From Streptosporangium pseudovulgare (GTDB lineage: Bacteria; Actinomycetota; Actinomycetes; Streptosporangiales; Streptosporangiaceae): a stretch of 64,000 nucleotides of DNA. The notes under the pieces are model-generated. The model worked only from the letters and a program-made list of their open reading frames with translations, did not search any database and was not told the origin of the DNA. The stretch lies in NCBI RefSeq assembly GCF_014648055.1, contig NZ_BMQJ01000003.1:310001-374000 (forward strand), given 5' to 3'. This document shows positions 43,582 through 52,131 of the stretch, piece after piece. The stretch's first letter is position 1; each line of letters begins with the position of its first letter. A program made the translations under genes and the position numbers.

Positions 43582-44466
43582 GTGGCGGTCGAGTGGTCCC
43601 GGGAAGAAGCCCTTGAAGCGGTCAGGGTATGCCTGCCAGGTGTGAGCGTGATGACAGACGGATGCTCCGACCTCGATGTCGTCGTGGAGCCGGACAATCT
43701 ACTGGTGCTCTTCCGCTGGCGGCGGGATCCGAACGTGTACGCCGTCGAGGTCGCGCTTCCGGCGACGCCCACAAGTCCATGGACCGGCTTGCCGGTGACC
43801 TCGGTGTACGAATGGGCCGCGGACGTCATGGCCGGCCTCTCGGAGAACCTCGCGACCGGGCTGGTCCTCCGGAGCCGCCGGAAGGTCCGCGACGGGTATG
43901 TCGTGCTGGATGCTCGTGATCTTGTGGACGTCTGCCCCGCCGGTTACTTCATCGAGTCGGTTCCCCTCGTCGGTGCGCCTTCCTCCTGGCGGCCGTCCTT
44001 CTCATGGCCGTGGCGGAATCGGACCCATGTCACCTGGGGGCCGCCGGAGGAGCCGGTTCCCCTGCCCGTGTCCAAGGTGGGTTCCTGGCTGGCCAGAGCG
44101 GGGATGGATGTGAGCCTGCCCCGGCAGTTGATCGCCGAGACGAGGCTTGCCTGCTGGCTGCAGGCCTATGTCGACAACGACCGTGGAGAACCCTATGTCG
44201 GTCACACGGCCGTGTCCTGGGAGGACACGCGGTGCACCACCGCACGTCTCCACCTGGTGCACATCAAGCCCGGCGTCCTGTCGGAGGTACGGGGTGCGTT
44301 GGTGCGTTCCGCGGTCCGCATGGTGACCGAGAACGGCGCTCTGCACGTGGTCACCGCGATCGACGTTCCCGAACTGCATAGGCTGGGGTTCCGGCCCGCG
44401 AACGAGGGCGGTCTCACGTTGCGTACCAGCGACGCTGACCCGCCAGGGCGTCCTCACCCGCTCTGA
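43582..44466 (+). CDS. Hypothetical protein (294 aa)
   Basis: I do not recognise this protein. It starts VAVEWSREEALEAVRVCLPG and has a mixed alpha/beta composition with several Trp/Arg-rich segments (LLVLFRWRRDPNVYAVEVAL, SWRPSFSWPWRNRTHVTW). There is no signal or membrane helix. GTG 43582 is chosen because the protein-like sequence begins there; the frame is open from 43504. It lies in the accessory region behind a long inverted repeat. Confidence 0.5.
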   Translation: MAVEWSREEALEAVRVCLPGVSVMTDGCSDLDVVVEPDNLLVLFRWRRDPNVYAVEVALPATPTSPWTGLPVTSVYEWAADVMAGLSENLATGLVLRSRRKVRDGYVVLDARDLVDVCPAGYFIESVPLVGAPSSWRPSFSWPWRNRTHVTWGPPEEPVPLPVSKVGSWLARAGMDVSLPRQLIAETRLACWLQAYVDNDRGEPYVGHTAVSWEDTRCTTARLHLVHIKPGVLSEVRGALVRSAVRMVTENGALHVVTAIDVPELHRLGFRPANEGGLTLRTSDADPPGRPHPL

Positions 44467-44473
44467 GCAACCC

Positions 44474-44725
44474 ATGCACCTTTGGGCGATCATGAACGAA
44501 GGGGTGCTGCGCCGCCAGGTCGGAGGCGAGCGCGTCATGAAAGAACAGCTCAATCACTTGGTGGACATTTCCGCCCAGCCGAATGTGACTCTCCAGGTCC
44601 TGCCGTATGCAGCAGGCGCCCATGCCGCGATGCTCGGCTCCTTCGCCACCCTGTCCTTCTCCTCCGGAGAGTGGAACGCCTTCCTCGCCATCATCAAGAG
44701 CGGCGGACTCGACGCGCTGGCCTGA
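44474..44725 (+). pseudogene. DUF5753 regulator remnant fused to a DUF397 end
   Basis: LWAIMNEGVLRRQVGGERVM and HLVDISAQPNVTLQVLPYAA match the middle of DUF5753, the C-terminal domain of abundant actinomycete helix-turn-helix regulators. The helix-turn-helix and most of DUF5753 are missing. The last part (SSGEWNAFLAIIKSGGLDALA) instead matches the end of the small DUF397 protein usually encoded next door. A single deletion joining the two genes explains this. It is unlikely to be functional. Confidence 0.7.
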
Positions 44726-45034
44726 TCGGCTCTTCGACGACCCACCATGTACCGGTGGCAGGAGGGCGAAAAGCCTCTCCGGGATATGCGGACCAGGTCT
44801 GGATGCCGACTGAGCAGGAGTGACGACTCCGCGGCATCCGGAGCCGGCCGTACGGACAGGGGAGCCTGAGCCCTGCGCCACCGGTGCCCACTCGTCGTCC
44901 TCATCCGCGGCCACCCCGAGCGGGCGCGGTACCGGCCTGCGCCGTCGAACGGCCTCCTCGCCGGATTCGCCGGAACCGGTCCGATCCTCGACCGCCGTAA
45001 CCCCGGCCATCCGCAGTCAGTAGCCTGGGGTCCG
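44726..45034. other. 309-bp intergenic region without a gene
   Basis: No convincing coding frame. It ends with the TAGCCT promoter box of the methyltransferase gene. Confidence 0.6.
45021..45026 (+). promoter_or_regulatory. -10 box of a leaderless methyltransferase promoter
   Basis: TAGCCT lies 8 nt before ATG 45035; no Shine-Dalgarno sequence. Confidence 0.5.
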
Positions 45035-46189
45035 ATGAACCGTTTTACGACGCCGGGAGGTGCATTCGACCTCACCCGCTTCCCCGAGGATCCCCGCGAC
45101 CAGCTCCGTGCCTGGGACGCCGCCGACGACTACCTGCTACGGCACCTCGACGGAATCGACGGCGAACCCACCGACCTGTCGGGCACCGTGGTCGTGCTGG
45201 GCGACCGGTGGGGCGCCCTGGTCACCGCGCTGGCCGAGCACCGTCCCACGCAGATCACCGACTCCTTCCTCGGCCGGCAGGCGACCCTGGCGAACATGGG
45301 GCGCAACGGGATCCCCATTGACGCGGTGCGGCTCCGTACGACCAGGGACGCGCCGCCGGATCGGATCGACGTGCTGCTCATCCGCGTGCCCAAGAGCCTC
45401 GCGCTGCTTGAGGACCAGCTGCACCGCCTCGCACCCCGCATGCACCCGGACACCGTGATCGTCGGCGCGGGGATGGTCACCGAGATCCACACTTCGACGC
45501 TGAGGCTGTTCGAGCGGATCGTGGGGCCGACCAGGACGTCGCTGGCGGTGAAGAAGGCCCGGCTCATCTTCTGCTCACCGGACCCGGAGCTCCCCCGGAG
45601 CGCCGGCCCGTGGCCGCGAAGCTACGCGCTGCCCGCCGGCGTCGGAACCGTCTCGGGTCTGACCGTCACCAACCACGCGGGCATCTTCTGCGCCGACCGC
45701 CTGGACATCGGCACCCGCTTCTTCCTGCGGAACCTGCCGACGCGCCGTGGCCGCGAGCACGTCGTGGACCTGGGCTGCGGCAACGGGGTGGTCGGCCTCG
45801 CCGCGGCGCTCACCAACAGCGAGGCCCGGGTGACGTTCATCGACGAGTCCTACCAGGCGCTGGCCTCGGCGGAGGCCACCTTCCGGGCGAACGTGGACGC
45901 GGGCACCGACGCGGAGTTCCTGGCGTCCGACGGGATGTCGGACGTGCCCGCCGGGACGGTTGACCTGGTACTGAACAACCCGCCGTTCCACACGCACCGC
46001 GCGACGACCGACGCCACGGCCTGGCGCATGTTCAACGGGTCGCGCGCCGCACTGCGCCGCGGCGGCGAGCTGTGGGTGGTCGGCAACCGGCACCTCGGCT
46101 ACCACGCGAAGCTGCGCCGGCTCTTCGGCAACTGCGAGGTCGCCGCGAGCGATCCCAAGTTCGTCGTCCTGCGCGCCGTCAAGAGGTGA
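45035..46189 (+). CDS. RlmG/RsmC-like SAM-dependent RNA methyltransferase
   Basis: This 384-residue protein fits RlmG (23S rRNA guanine-N2 methyltransferase) in length and two-domain layout. The N-terminal half is a degenerate methyltransferase fold. The C-terminal half has SAM-binding VVDLGCGNGVVGLAAAL and the catalytic NPPFHTHRATTDA, typical of base N2/N6 methylation. RsmC is the close alternative. It sits between the two insertion regions and is followed by a palindromic stem-loop. Confidence 0.85.
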   Translation: MNRFTTPGGAFDLTRFPEDPRDQLRAWDAADDYLLRHLDGIDGEPTDLSGTVVVLGDRWGALVTALAEHRPTQITDSFLGRQATLANMGRNGIPIDAVRLRTTRDAPPDRIDVLLIRVPKSLALLEDQLHRLAPRMHPDTVIVGAGMVTEIHTSTLRLFERIVGPTRTSLAVKKARLIFCSPDPELPRSAGPWPRSYALPAGVGTVSGLTVTNHAGIFCADRLDIGTRFFLRNLPTRRGREHVVDLGCGNGVVGLAAALTNSEARVTFIDESYQALASAEATFRANVDAGTDAEFLASDGMSDVPAGTVDLVLNNPPFHTHRATTDATAWRMFNGSRAALRRGGELWVVGNRHLGYHAKLRRLFGNCEVAASDPKFVVLRAVKR

Positions 46190-46237
46190 CCGCACCGCCG
46201 CGCGGCCCGGCGGTGCGGTGGGACCCTACGGTCGGCG

Positions 46238-46263
46238 GTGCCGTACGGTCGGCCGTACGGCAC
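46238..46263 (+). terminator. 11-bp stem-loop after the methyltransferase
   Basis: GTGCCGTACGG-TCGG-CCGTACGGCAC; no T tract. Confidence 0.7.
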
Positions 46264-46280
46264 CCGCGTGATCCGGGAGA

Positions 46281-46451
46281 GGGTCGGTCGAACAACACTC
46301 GCAGGGAGAAGGTCGCCTCGTCGCCGGAGGCGGTGCCGCTCAGGCCCACGGCGCGCAGGGTCTGGACGCCGGGCCTCTCGTCGCCCTGCAGGCTTTTGAG
46401 GTAGAAGGGCTCGATCTTGTTGAGATCGGCGTAGAGGGTGATCCGAGCCAT
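46281..46451 (-). pseudogene. Displaced 3'-end copy of the DUF3352 gene
   Basis: Positions 46281-46438 match the 3' end of the DUF3352 gene (52129-52286) at roughly 93% by eye and in the same orientation. It encodes [20 protein letters not shown], then [20 protein letters not shown] and FSLRVLFD, but the stop is mutated and the frame runs on. It begins inside the TetR stop (ATGA-type overlap). It marks the far border of the TetR-ABC-MFS-LysR segment. Confidence 0.85.
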
Positions 46452-47032
46452 CAAGGCCTGGACCCCATCCCGGTGAAGAGGGTCTCGATCACGCGGTCGA
46501 CGTATTCGTGCGTCAGCGGCTTCTGAACGATCAGGGCCCGGAAGTACAGCGGGCCCGACAAGATCTCCATCGCCAGGTCCAGGTCGAAGCCGGGCGACAG
46601 TTGCCCTTGGTCGCGGGCCGCCTTCAGTCGGGCGAGGGTCTTTTCCGCCTGCGGGGTGATGAAGTGATCGTTGAGCGCCGCGGCGACCTCGGGGGCGAGC
46701 AGGGCCTCACTGATCAGGGCCCGATACAGGGGACCCACGGGCGGCTGGTCCAGCAGGTCGATGGCCGCGTGGATCTGCCGGCGCAGGTCGGCGATGACGT
46801 CGCCGGTGTCGGGGTAGTCCAGATCGGACTTGTTCAGGGACAGGAGCGAGTCGAGGAACAGGGCGCCCTTGGACGACCAGCGGCGGTAGATCGTGTGCTT
46901 GCCGACGCCGGCGCGGGCCGCGACCGCTTCGATGCTGAGCTTGGCGTAGCCGATCTCCTCGCCCAACTCCAGCGTGGTCCGCATGATGGCCTCGGTCCGG
47001 TCGGTGGCGCGGCTGCCGCGCTTGTCGGTCAT
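46451..47032 (-). CDS. TetR family regulator of the ABC exporter
   Basis: This 193-residue protein has the helix-turn-helix (RTEAIMRTTLELGEEIGYAK, SIEAVAARAGVGKHTIYRRW) and a TetR_C-type ligand domain (LRRQIHAAIDLLDQPPVGPL, HFITPQAEKTLARLKAARDQ). ATG 47032 follows GGTGGTGGG; the frame is open to 47071. It diverges from an ABC ATPase gene, and two identical palindromes lie between them, which are probably its operators. Confidence 0.93.
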   Translation of the reverse strand: MTDKRGSRATDRTEAIMRTTLELGEEIGYAKLSIEAVAARAGVGKHTIYRRWSSKGALFLDSLLSLNKSDLDYPDTGDVIADLRRQIHAAIDLLDQPPVGPLYRALISEALLAPEVAAALNDHFITPQAEKTLARLKAARDQGQLSPGFDLDLAMEILSGPLYFRALIVQKPLTHEYVDRVIETLFTGMGSRP

Positions 47033-47049
47033 CCCACCACCGTAATGGA

Positions 47050-47118
47050 ACGGCACGTGCCGTGTTGACAATCCCGACCATCCTCACCATGCTCCATAAG
47101 CGGCACGGCACGTGCCGT
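47050..47118. promoter_or_regulatory. Duplicated 14-bp palindromic operators with promoter between
   Basis: ACGGCACGTGCCGT occurs at 47050-47063 and again at 47105-47118 (55 bp apart). TTGACA (47065-47070) with CATGCT 17 bp further (47088-47093) forms a promoter toward the ABC genes, flanked by the two sites. Two bound repressor dimers could also block the TetR promoter. Confidence 0.85.
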
Positions 47119-47138
47119 TCAGATATGAGAGGGGCACT

Positions 47139-47909
47139 GTGGGACCATCAAGCACAGACACGGCGCTTCGGCTCGCCGCTCTGACCAAGACCTTCGGCCG
47201 CAAACCGGTGGTCGACCACATCGATCTGGAGGTGCCGCGCGGGTCCTTCTACGGCCTGGTCGGCCCCAACGGGGCGGGCAAGACGACGTCGTTGTCGATG
47301 GCGGTGGGCCTGCTGCGTCCCGACGGCGGACGGGCCGAGATCTTCGGCCTCGACGTGTGGGCCGACCCCGCGCGGGCCAAGGAACTGATCGGCGTGCTGC
47401 CCGACGGGCTGTCCATGCCCGAGCGGCTGACCGGCCGCGAGCTGTTGCGCTTCACCGGCCTGCTGCGTGGCATGGACCTCAAGGAGGTCGAGCGGCGGGC
47501 GGGCGAACTGCTGACGGTCTTGGAGCTGGACAGGGCCGAGCGCACCTTGGTGATGGAATATTCGACCGGCATGCGCAAGAAGATCGGTCTGGCCGCGGCA
47601 CTGCTGCACGCGCCGAGACTGCTGGTGCTGGACGAGCCGCTGGAGGCCGTCGACCCCGTCTCGGCCGCCACCATTAAAGCGATCTTGCAGCGGTTCGTCC
47701 GCGGCGGCGGCTCGGTGGTGTTCTCCAGCCACGTGATGGCCGTGGTCGAGCAGCTGTGCGACCACGTGGCAGTGATCGCCTCCGGCCGGGTCGTGGCCTC
47801 AGGCCCGCTGAGAGCCGTGCGGGCGGGTCGGAGCCTGGAAGAGCGGTTCGTGAGCCTGGTCGGCGGCCGGATTCCCGAGGTGGGTGAGCTGGCGTGGCTG
47901 TCCTCCTGA
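47139..47909 (+). CDS. ABC exporter ATP-binding protein
   Basis: This 256-residue ATPase has Walker A GPNGAGKTT (42-50), an unusual signature (STGMRKKIGLAAALLH), Walker B LLVLDEPLEAVDP and the H-loop FSSHVMAVVEQLCDHVAVI. GTG 47139 follows GAGAGGGG; codons back to 47112 would overlap the operator. Its end overlaps the permease start by 16 nt. Such ATPase/large permease pairs with TetR usually export toxic compounds. Confidence 0.92.
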   Translation: MGPSSTDTALRLAALTKTFGRKPVVDHIDLEVPRGSFYGLVGPNGAGKTTSLSMAVGLLRPDGGRAEIFGLDVWADPARAKELIGVLPDGLSMPERLTGRELLRFTGLLRGMDLKEVERRAGELLTVLELDRAERTLVMEYSTGMRKKIGLAAALLHAPRLLVLDEPLEAVDPVSAATIKAILQRFVRGGGSVVFSSHVMAVVEQLCDHVAVIASGRVVASGPLRAVRAGRSLEERFVSLVGGRIPEVGELAWLSS

Positions 47910-49795
47910 TCCAGATGAAGCTGGCCGTGCTGCGGCACTCCATGACCGGCCGGCGCGCCGCCCAGATGATCACCGGCGCGCTGACCGGGTCGGCCCTCGC
48001 GGGGGGTCTGATCGTGGTCGCGGGGCGCGACCACCCGCTCGCGTCGCTGCCGTTCGATCTGCTGGGGGTGGGGTTCGCCCTGTGGACGGCGGGCTGGCTG
48101 CTGGGCCCGGCGCTGTTCGGTGGCGGCGATGAGACGCTGCGTCCCGAGCATTTCTCGTTGCTGTCGTTCACGCCGCGCCGCCTGGCGGCCGGGCTGGCGG
48201 GGGCCGCGTTCGTCGGCGTCGCACCCCTGGTCACGCTCGTGGCCTTCTCCGCGCTCGTGGTGGTAGCCGCCAAGGCCGGGCTCGGCGCGGCGGCCACGGC
48301 GGTCGGCGTGCTCGCCGCCGTCCTCCAGCTGGTGATGTGCGTGCTCGCCTCCCGGCTGGTCACCGCGGTGCTCGGCCAGGTCATGCGGTCCAAGGCGGGC
48401 GCGGCGCTGGCCGCTCTCGTCAGCGCCGTCATCTTGGCCGGCCTGCATTCGAGCTGGGTGCTCTCGCCCCTGGCGCAGGCCGCCCTGCGCACCGGGTTCC
48501 CCGACCCCTTCTCCACCTGGATTGCGGCGCTGCCCTCCGGCTGGGGTCTGGTGGCCGTACGGGCGGCCGGGCACGGACAGTGGCCGACGGTGGCCGCCGC
48601 CCTGACGGGGCTGGCCGCGCTCGGCGTGGTGTGCTGGTACGGCTGGGCCGCCTTGCTGAAGCGGCGGCTGACCACCCGGCGCGCGAGCGGCCGCCCGGCC
48701 AGGGTGGCCTCCGGCGCCTGGGCCAAGGGCCCGATGACGGCGGTCGCCGCCCGGGAGTTGCGCACCTGGTCTCGGGACCTGCTGCGCTTTCACTACCTGG
48801 TCTTCGCCCTGTGTTACGCCCTGGCGTTCTGCCTGCTGCCGCTGGCCATCGACGCGCCGATCTTCCTGCCCTGGACCGGAGCGGTCTTCGCCCTGTGGGT
48901 CGCGGCCATCTCCGCCAACCTCTACGGCGAGGACGGCACCGAGCTGTGGGGCAAGATGATGATCCCCGACGCCGCGCGCCACGACGTGCGCGGCCGTCAG
49001 CTCGCCTGGCTGCTGGTCACCGCGCCGCCAACGCTCGTCTTGACCGCCGCCATGGTCGTCTTCACCGGCGAGTTCGATCTGTGGCCCTGGCTGGCGGCGC
49101 TCGTGCCCGCGCTGCTGGGCGGCGGCGCGGGCGTGACCGTGCTGGTGTCGGTGCTGCGGCCGGTGCCCCTGGCCGACCCGCACCGCAGAGGCGGCAACCT
49201 GCTGGAGAACGGCACCGACTTCGCCCAGGTGCTGCTGGTGCTGATCCTCACCGCGGCGACCGCCGCCCCCGCCTATTTCGCGGTCCGGCTGGGGCCGGTC
49301 TGGGCGGGACCGGTCACGGGTCTGGTCGGCGGCGCCGCGATGGCTTGGCTGCTGGGGCGCCTCGCCGCAACCAGACTCGAATCGAGCGCGCCCGAGTTGC
49401 TCCTGCACCTGCGCACCGGTGTCTCGCCCAAGCGGAGGCGACCGGCCCCCGCCCTGGATCGGGGGCGGCCGCACCTGCCCAAGCCCGACCTGGGCCTGGA
49501 GAAGCTCGGCCTCGATCTGGCCCCGACGGGCCGGCGCGCGTACGTCATCGCGAGCCTGACCCTGTGCTGGGTGCCCCTGGTGGCCCAGGGCATCGTGCCC
49601 GCACTCATGCTGACCACCGGCCAGATCACCCGATCGTGGTTCTTGGCCCTGCACCTACCGCAGCATCTCCAATGGCCCACCGTCATCGCCATGATCGCCC
49701 TCGGGCTCGTCCTGCTGACCACCGGACTGGGCATCGGCCTCTACTACCTGGCCAAGTCACGGCGAGACGGCATCGAACCAGACGGTGGGCCGTGA
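47894..49795 (+). CDS. ABC-type exporter permease
   Basis: This 633-residue protein has about 12-14 transmembrane helices in two groups (first ALTGSALAGGLIVVAGRD..., later LVFALCYALAFCLLPLAI). Between the halves lies a charged stretch (KRRLTTRRASGRPARV). GTG 47894 lies inside the ATPase gene, so translation is coupled. It is the membrane partner of the preceding ATPase. No specific substrate motif is recognisable. Confidence 0.88.
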   Translation: MAVLLIQMKLAVLRHSMTGRRAAQMITGALTGSALAGGLIVVAGRDHPLASLPFDLLGVGFALWTAGWLLGPALFGGGDETLRPEHFSLLSFTPRRLAAGLAGAAFVGVAPLVTLVAFSALVVVAAKAGLGAAATAVGVLAAVLQLVMCVLASRLVTAVLGQVMRSKAGAALAALVSAVILAGLHSSWVLSPLAQAALRTGFPDPFSTWIAALPSGWGLVAVRAAGHGQWPTVAAALTGLAALGVVCWYGWAALLKRRLTTRRASGRPARVASGAWAKGPMTAVAARELRTWSRDLLRFHYLVFALCYALAFCLLPLAIDAPIFLPWTGAVFALWVAAISANLYGEDGTELWGKMMIPDAARHDVRGRQLAWLLVTAPPTLVLTAAMVVFTGEFDLWPWLAALVPALLGGGAGVTVLVSVLRPVPLADPHRRGGNLLENGTDFAQVLLVLILTAATAAPAYFAVRLGPVWAGPVTGLVGGAAMAWLLGRLAATRLESSAPELLLHLRTGVSPKRRRPAPALDRGRPHLPKPDLGLEKLGLDLAPTGRRAYVIASLTLCWVPLVAQGIVPALMLTTGQITRSWFLALHLPQHLQWPTVIAMIALGLVLLTTGLGIGLYYLAKSRRDGIEPDGGP

Positions 49796-49798
49796 CAG

Positions 49799-49819
49799 CC
49801 GCCCTTCCGGAAGGGGGCG
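49799..49819. terminator. Stem-loop between permease and MFS genes
   Basis: CGCCCTT-CCGG-AAGGGGGCG, one mismatch; lies between convergent genes. Confidence 0.5.
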
Positions 49820-49851
49820 CGGATCGGGGCCGTGGCCGTACCGGACTGACG

Positions 49852-51087
49852 TCACGGGGCCGGCGCGGTGGCGTCGCAGGGCTCGGGGGCCTGCGACGAG
49901 GACGATGAGGACGACGGAGACGGCGCGGCGGCAGGCGACCGGCGCGAGAGCAGATATCCCGTCAGCGCGGTGAGCAGTCCAACCAGGCCGGCCGCCGCGA
50001 AGCCGCCCGCCGGCGTGGACGCGTCGATCGCCGCCCCCACGACCGGGGAGCCGAGCGCGAACCCCGCGCTCGACGCCGAGGACTGCAGGCCGGTCGCCTC
50101 GCCTCGCACGCCGGCCGGCGCCAGCCGGCTCACCGCGTCGGCGACCGTGGAAAGGGTCGGTGCGGTGAGCAGCCCGGCAGCGATGACGGCCACGCACAGC
50201 CAGGGCCAGTCATGGGCGAGTCCGATCGGAACCGTCGCCAGCCCGAGCAGGCCGAGCAGCAGCCAGGTGGACATCGGCCGGGACAGCGCTCCGTACACCA
50301 GGCCGCCCACGACGGACGCCACCCCGAGCACGGCGACGACCACGGCCGCCCACGAGACCTGACCGGTTTCTTGGAGAGTGGCGACGATGGCCAGGTCGAC
50401 GCCGCTGAGCAGCATCGCGACGCCGAACCCCGTCGTCAGGACGGCGACCATGCGCGCTTCCAGCCATTCTCGGCGCCGGGGCCGGTCCGCCGCCTCACCG
50501 TCCGCCTCGTCCTCGGCACGCAGCGGCGGGTCGAGCAGGGCGATCCCCGTCCCGCCGGCGACGATCGCGGCGCCCAGTCCCCATGCCACCACCCCGGGGG
50601 ACATCTTCGCGGCGCACAGGATCACCACCGCCGGCCCCACCATGTACGACAGCTCGCCCACCACCGACTCCAGCGCGAACGCCGCCCGCCGCTGCTCCGC
50701 CGTCGTCATCGCGGCGATCGCCTGCCTGGTGACCTGCTGGATCGGCACCATCAGCAGACCGGCGGCGAAGGAGGCGCCCAGCAGGATCACGTACGGCAGC
50801 ACGGGCACGGTCAGCCAGAACACGAGCTGTGACACGACCGTGGCCGTCAGCACGGCACGCAGGCCCCGCCGGTCGGTCATCCGGCCCAGCAGCGGCCCGC
50901 CCAGCGCGACGCCGGCGGTGAGCGCCGCCACCACGGCTCCCGCCGCCGCGTAACTCATGTCGAGGGCGAGGACGATGTACATCGTCAACGCCGTCGCGTC
51001 CGCCGTGATCGCGGCACGGGCGAGCAGTGAGATGCCCAGCAGCGGCGTCATCTCCGGCACCGCGAGCACCTGTCGAAACCTGATCAC
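49852..51087 (-). CDS. MFS transporter (12-TM)
   Basis: This 411-residue protein has 12 hydrophobic segments. Motif A-like GRMTDRRGLRAVLTATVVSQ and YMVGPAVVILCAAKMSPGVV are visible. The C-terminal tail is Ser/Pro-rich (SPSSSSSSSQAPEP). GTG 51087 is the start. It diverges from a LysR gene, which probably controls it. Substrate unknown; sugar or drug export are both possible for this family. Confidence 0.87.
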   Translation of the reverse strand: MIRFRQVLAVPEMTPLLGISLLARAAITADATALTMYIVLALDMSYAAAGAVVAALTAGVALGGPLLGRMTDRRGLRAVLTATVVSQLVFWLTVPVLPYVILLGASFAAGLLMVPIQQVTRQAIAAMTTAEQRRAAFALESVVGELSYMVGPAVVILCAAKMSPGVVAWGLGAAIVAGGTGIALLDPPLRAEDEADGEAADRPRRREWLEARMVAVLTTGFGVAMLLSGVDLAIVATLQETGQVSWAAVVVAVLGVASVVGGLVYGALSRPMSTWLLLGLLGLATVPIGLAHDWPWLCVAVIAAGLLTAPTLSTVADAVSRLAPAGVRGEATGLQSSASSAGFALGSPVVGAAIDASTPAGGFAAAGLVGLLTALTGYLLSRRSPAAAPSPSSSSSSSQAPEPCDATAPAP

Positions 51088-51145
51088 CGGTTCGACGCTA
51101 GGTCACCCGGAAGGTCATAGGAAGTCGTCAGTTCGTTAGACCAGG

Positions 51146-51162
51146 CATAATGAATGCTTATG
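51146..51162. promoter_or_regulatory. LysR promoter and inverted repeat
   Basis: CATAAT (51146-51151) lies 8 nt before ATG 51160, consistent with a leaderless mRNA. CATAA-N7-TTATG (51146-51162) overlaps both the -10 box and the start codon and could be the regulator site. Confidence 0.5.
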
Positions 51163-52002
51163 GCGCGTGATCTTGAGACGGCACTGCTGCGGTCGTTCGT
51201 CACCGCGGTGCGGGCGGGCAGCATCAGCCGTGCGGCGGCGGCGCTCGGCCGCACCCAGCCCGCGCTCAGCCAGCAGTTGCGCAAGCTCGAACGGGCCGTC
51301 GGCAGTCCGCTGCTGCACCGGGCGCCGTCCGGCATCTCGCCGACCCGGGCGGGTGAGGAGCTGCTGCCCTACGCCGAGCGCATCCTCGCGCTGTCGGCAC
51401 AGGCGCTCGCCGAAACAGGACGTGCGCTCACCGGGCACTGCGGGGTGGGACTCCTCGAAGACCTCGCCGCTTCCCGCCTTCCCCAGGCGCTCGCCGATCT
51501 CGCGCGGCTGCACCCCGGCGCGACGCTGGAGGTGCTCAGTCTTTCCACCGCGGCGATGCGGGGGACCTACGACACGGGCCGCGTGCAACTCGTGCTCGAC
51601 GAGGTCCCGGATCTTCCCTGGCCGCCGCGCTGGACGGTGCGTCTGCCGCTGGTCTGGGCGGTCGGGCAGGGTGTCGCCACCGACGCCGATCCGCTGCCGG
51701 TGGTGCTTTTCTCGAACACCTGCGCCTGGCGGACGTCGGTGCTGGAAGCGATGGAAGGCTCGGGGCGCCGCTGGCGGGTGGCGTTCGAGAGCAACAGTCT
51801 CGCCGGGGTGCTCGCCGCGCTACGGGCCGGGCTCGGAGTCGCGGCGCTTCTGCCCGCCAACCTTGAGCCTGCCATGGCCTGCCACGACGCGGCCGCGTTG
51901 CCCGCTCTGCCGGACGTCGAACTCGGCCTCGCCCGCCACCCCGGTACCGAAGGCGACGCGCTCGTCGACGCCGTGGAGACCGCCCTGCGGCGGATGATCT
52001 GA
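51160..52002 (+). CDS. LysR family regulator
   Basis: This 280-residue protein has the typical helix-turn-helix (LLRSFVTAVRAGSISRAAAA, LGRTQPALSQQLRKLERAVG, SPLLHRAPSG) followed by the co-inducer domain. ATG 51160 is favoured by the CATAAT box; ATG 51154 is also in frame. It diverges from the MFS exporter gene with a 72-bp gap, the normal arrangement for LysR regulators and their targets. Confidence 0.92.
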   Translation: MARDLETALLRSFVTAVRAGSISRAAAALGRTQPALSQQLRKLERAVGSPLLHRAPSGISPTRAGEELLPYAERILALSAQALAETGRALTGHCGVGLLEDLAASRLPQALADLARLHPGATLEVLSLSTAAMRGTYDTGRVQLVLDEVPDLPWPPRWTVRLPLVWAVGQGVATDADPLPVVLFSNTCAWRTSVLEAMEGSGRRWRVAFESNSLAGVLAALRAGLGVAALLPANLEPAMACHDAAALPALPDVELGLARHPGTEGDALVDAVETALRRMI

Positions 52003-52014
52003 GCCGCGGACGGC

Positions 52015-52046
52015 CGGAGCCCGGCGACGGTGGTCGCCGGGCTCCG
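52015..52046. terminator. 14-bp bidirectional stem-loop
   Basis: CGGAGCCCGGCGAC-GGTG-GTCGCCGGGCTCCG, followed by TTCT, between the convergent LysR and DUF3352 genes. Confidence 0.75.
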
Positions 52047-52131
52047 TTCTCGGACGTGAACCGGGTCGTCTCCCGGTTCCGGGCCTCACGTGGCGGTCGG
52101 CCGTACGGCCGTCGCACGCGAGGCGGGTGGG

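Noticed and set aside
44820-45023. 67-codon frame before the methyltransferase
   Set aside because: Pro/Ser/Thr-rich low-complexity sequence without ribosome-binding site or recognisable family.
46281-46451. The DUF3352 3' copy as a functional small gene
   Set aside because: It starts in mid-domain, lost its native stop and reads into unrelated sequence; best seen as a displaced gene end.
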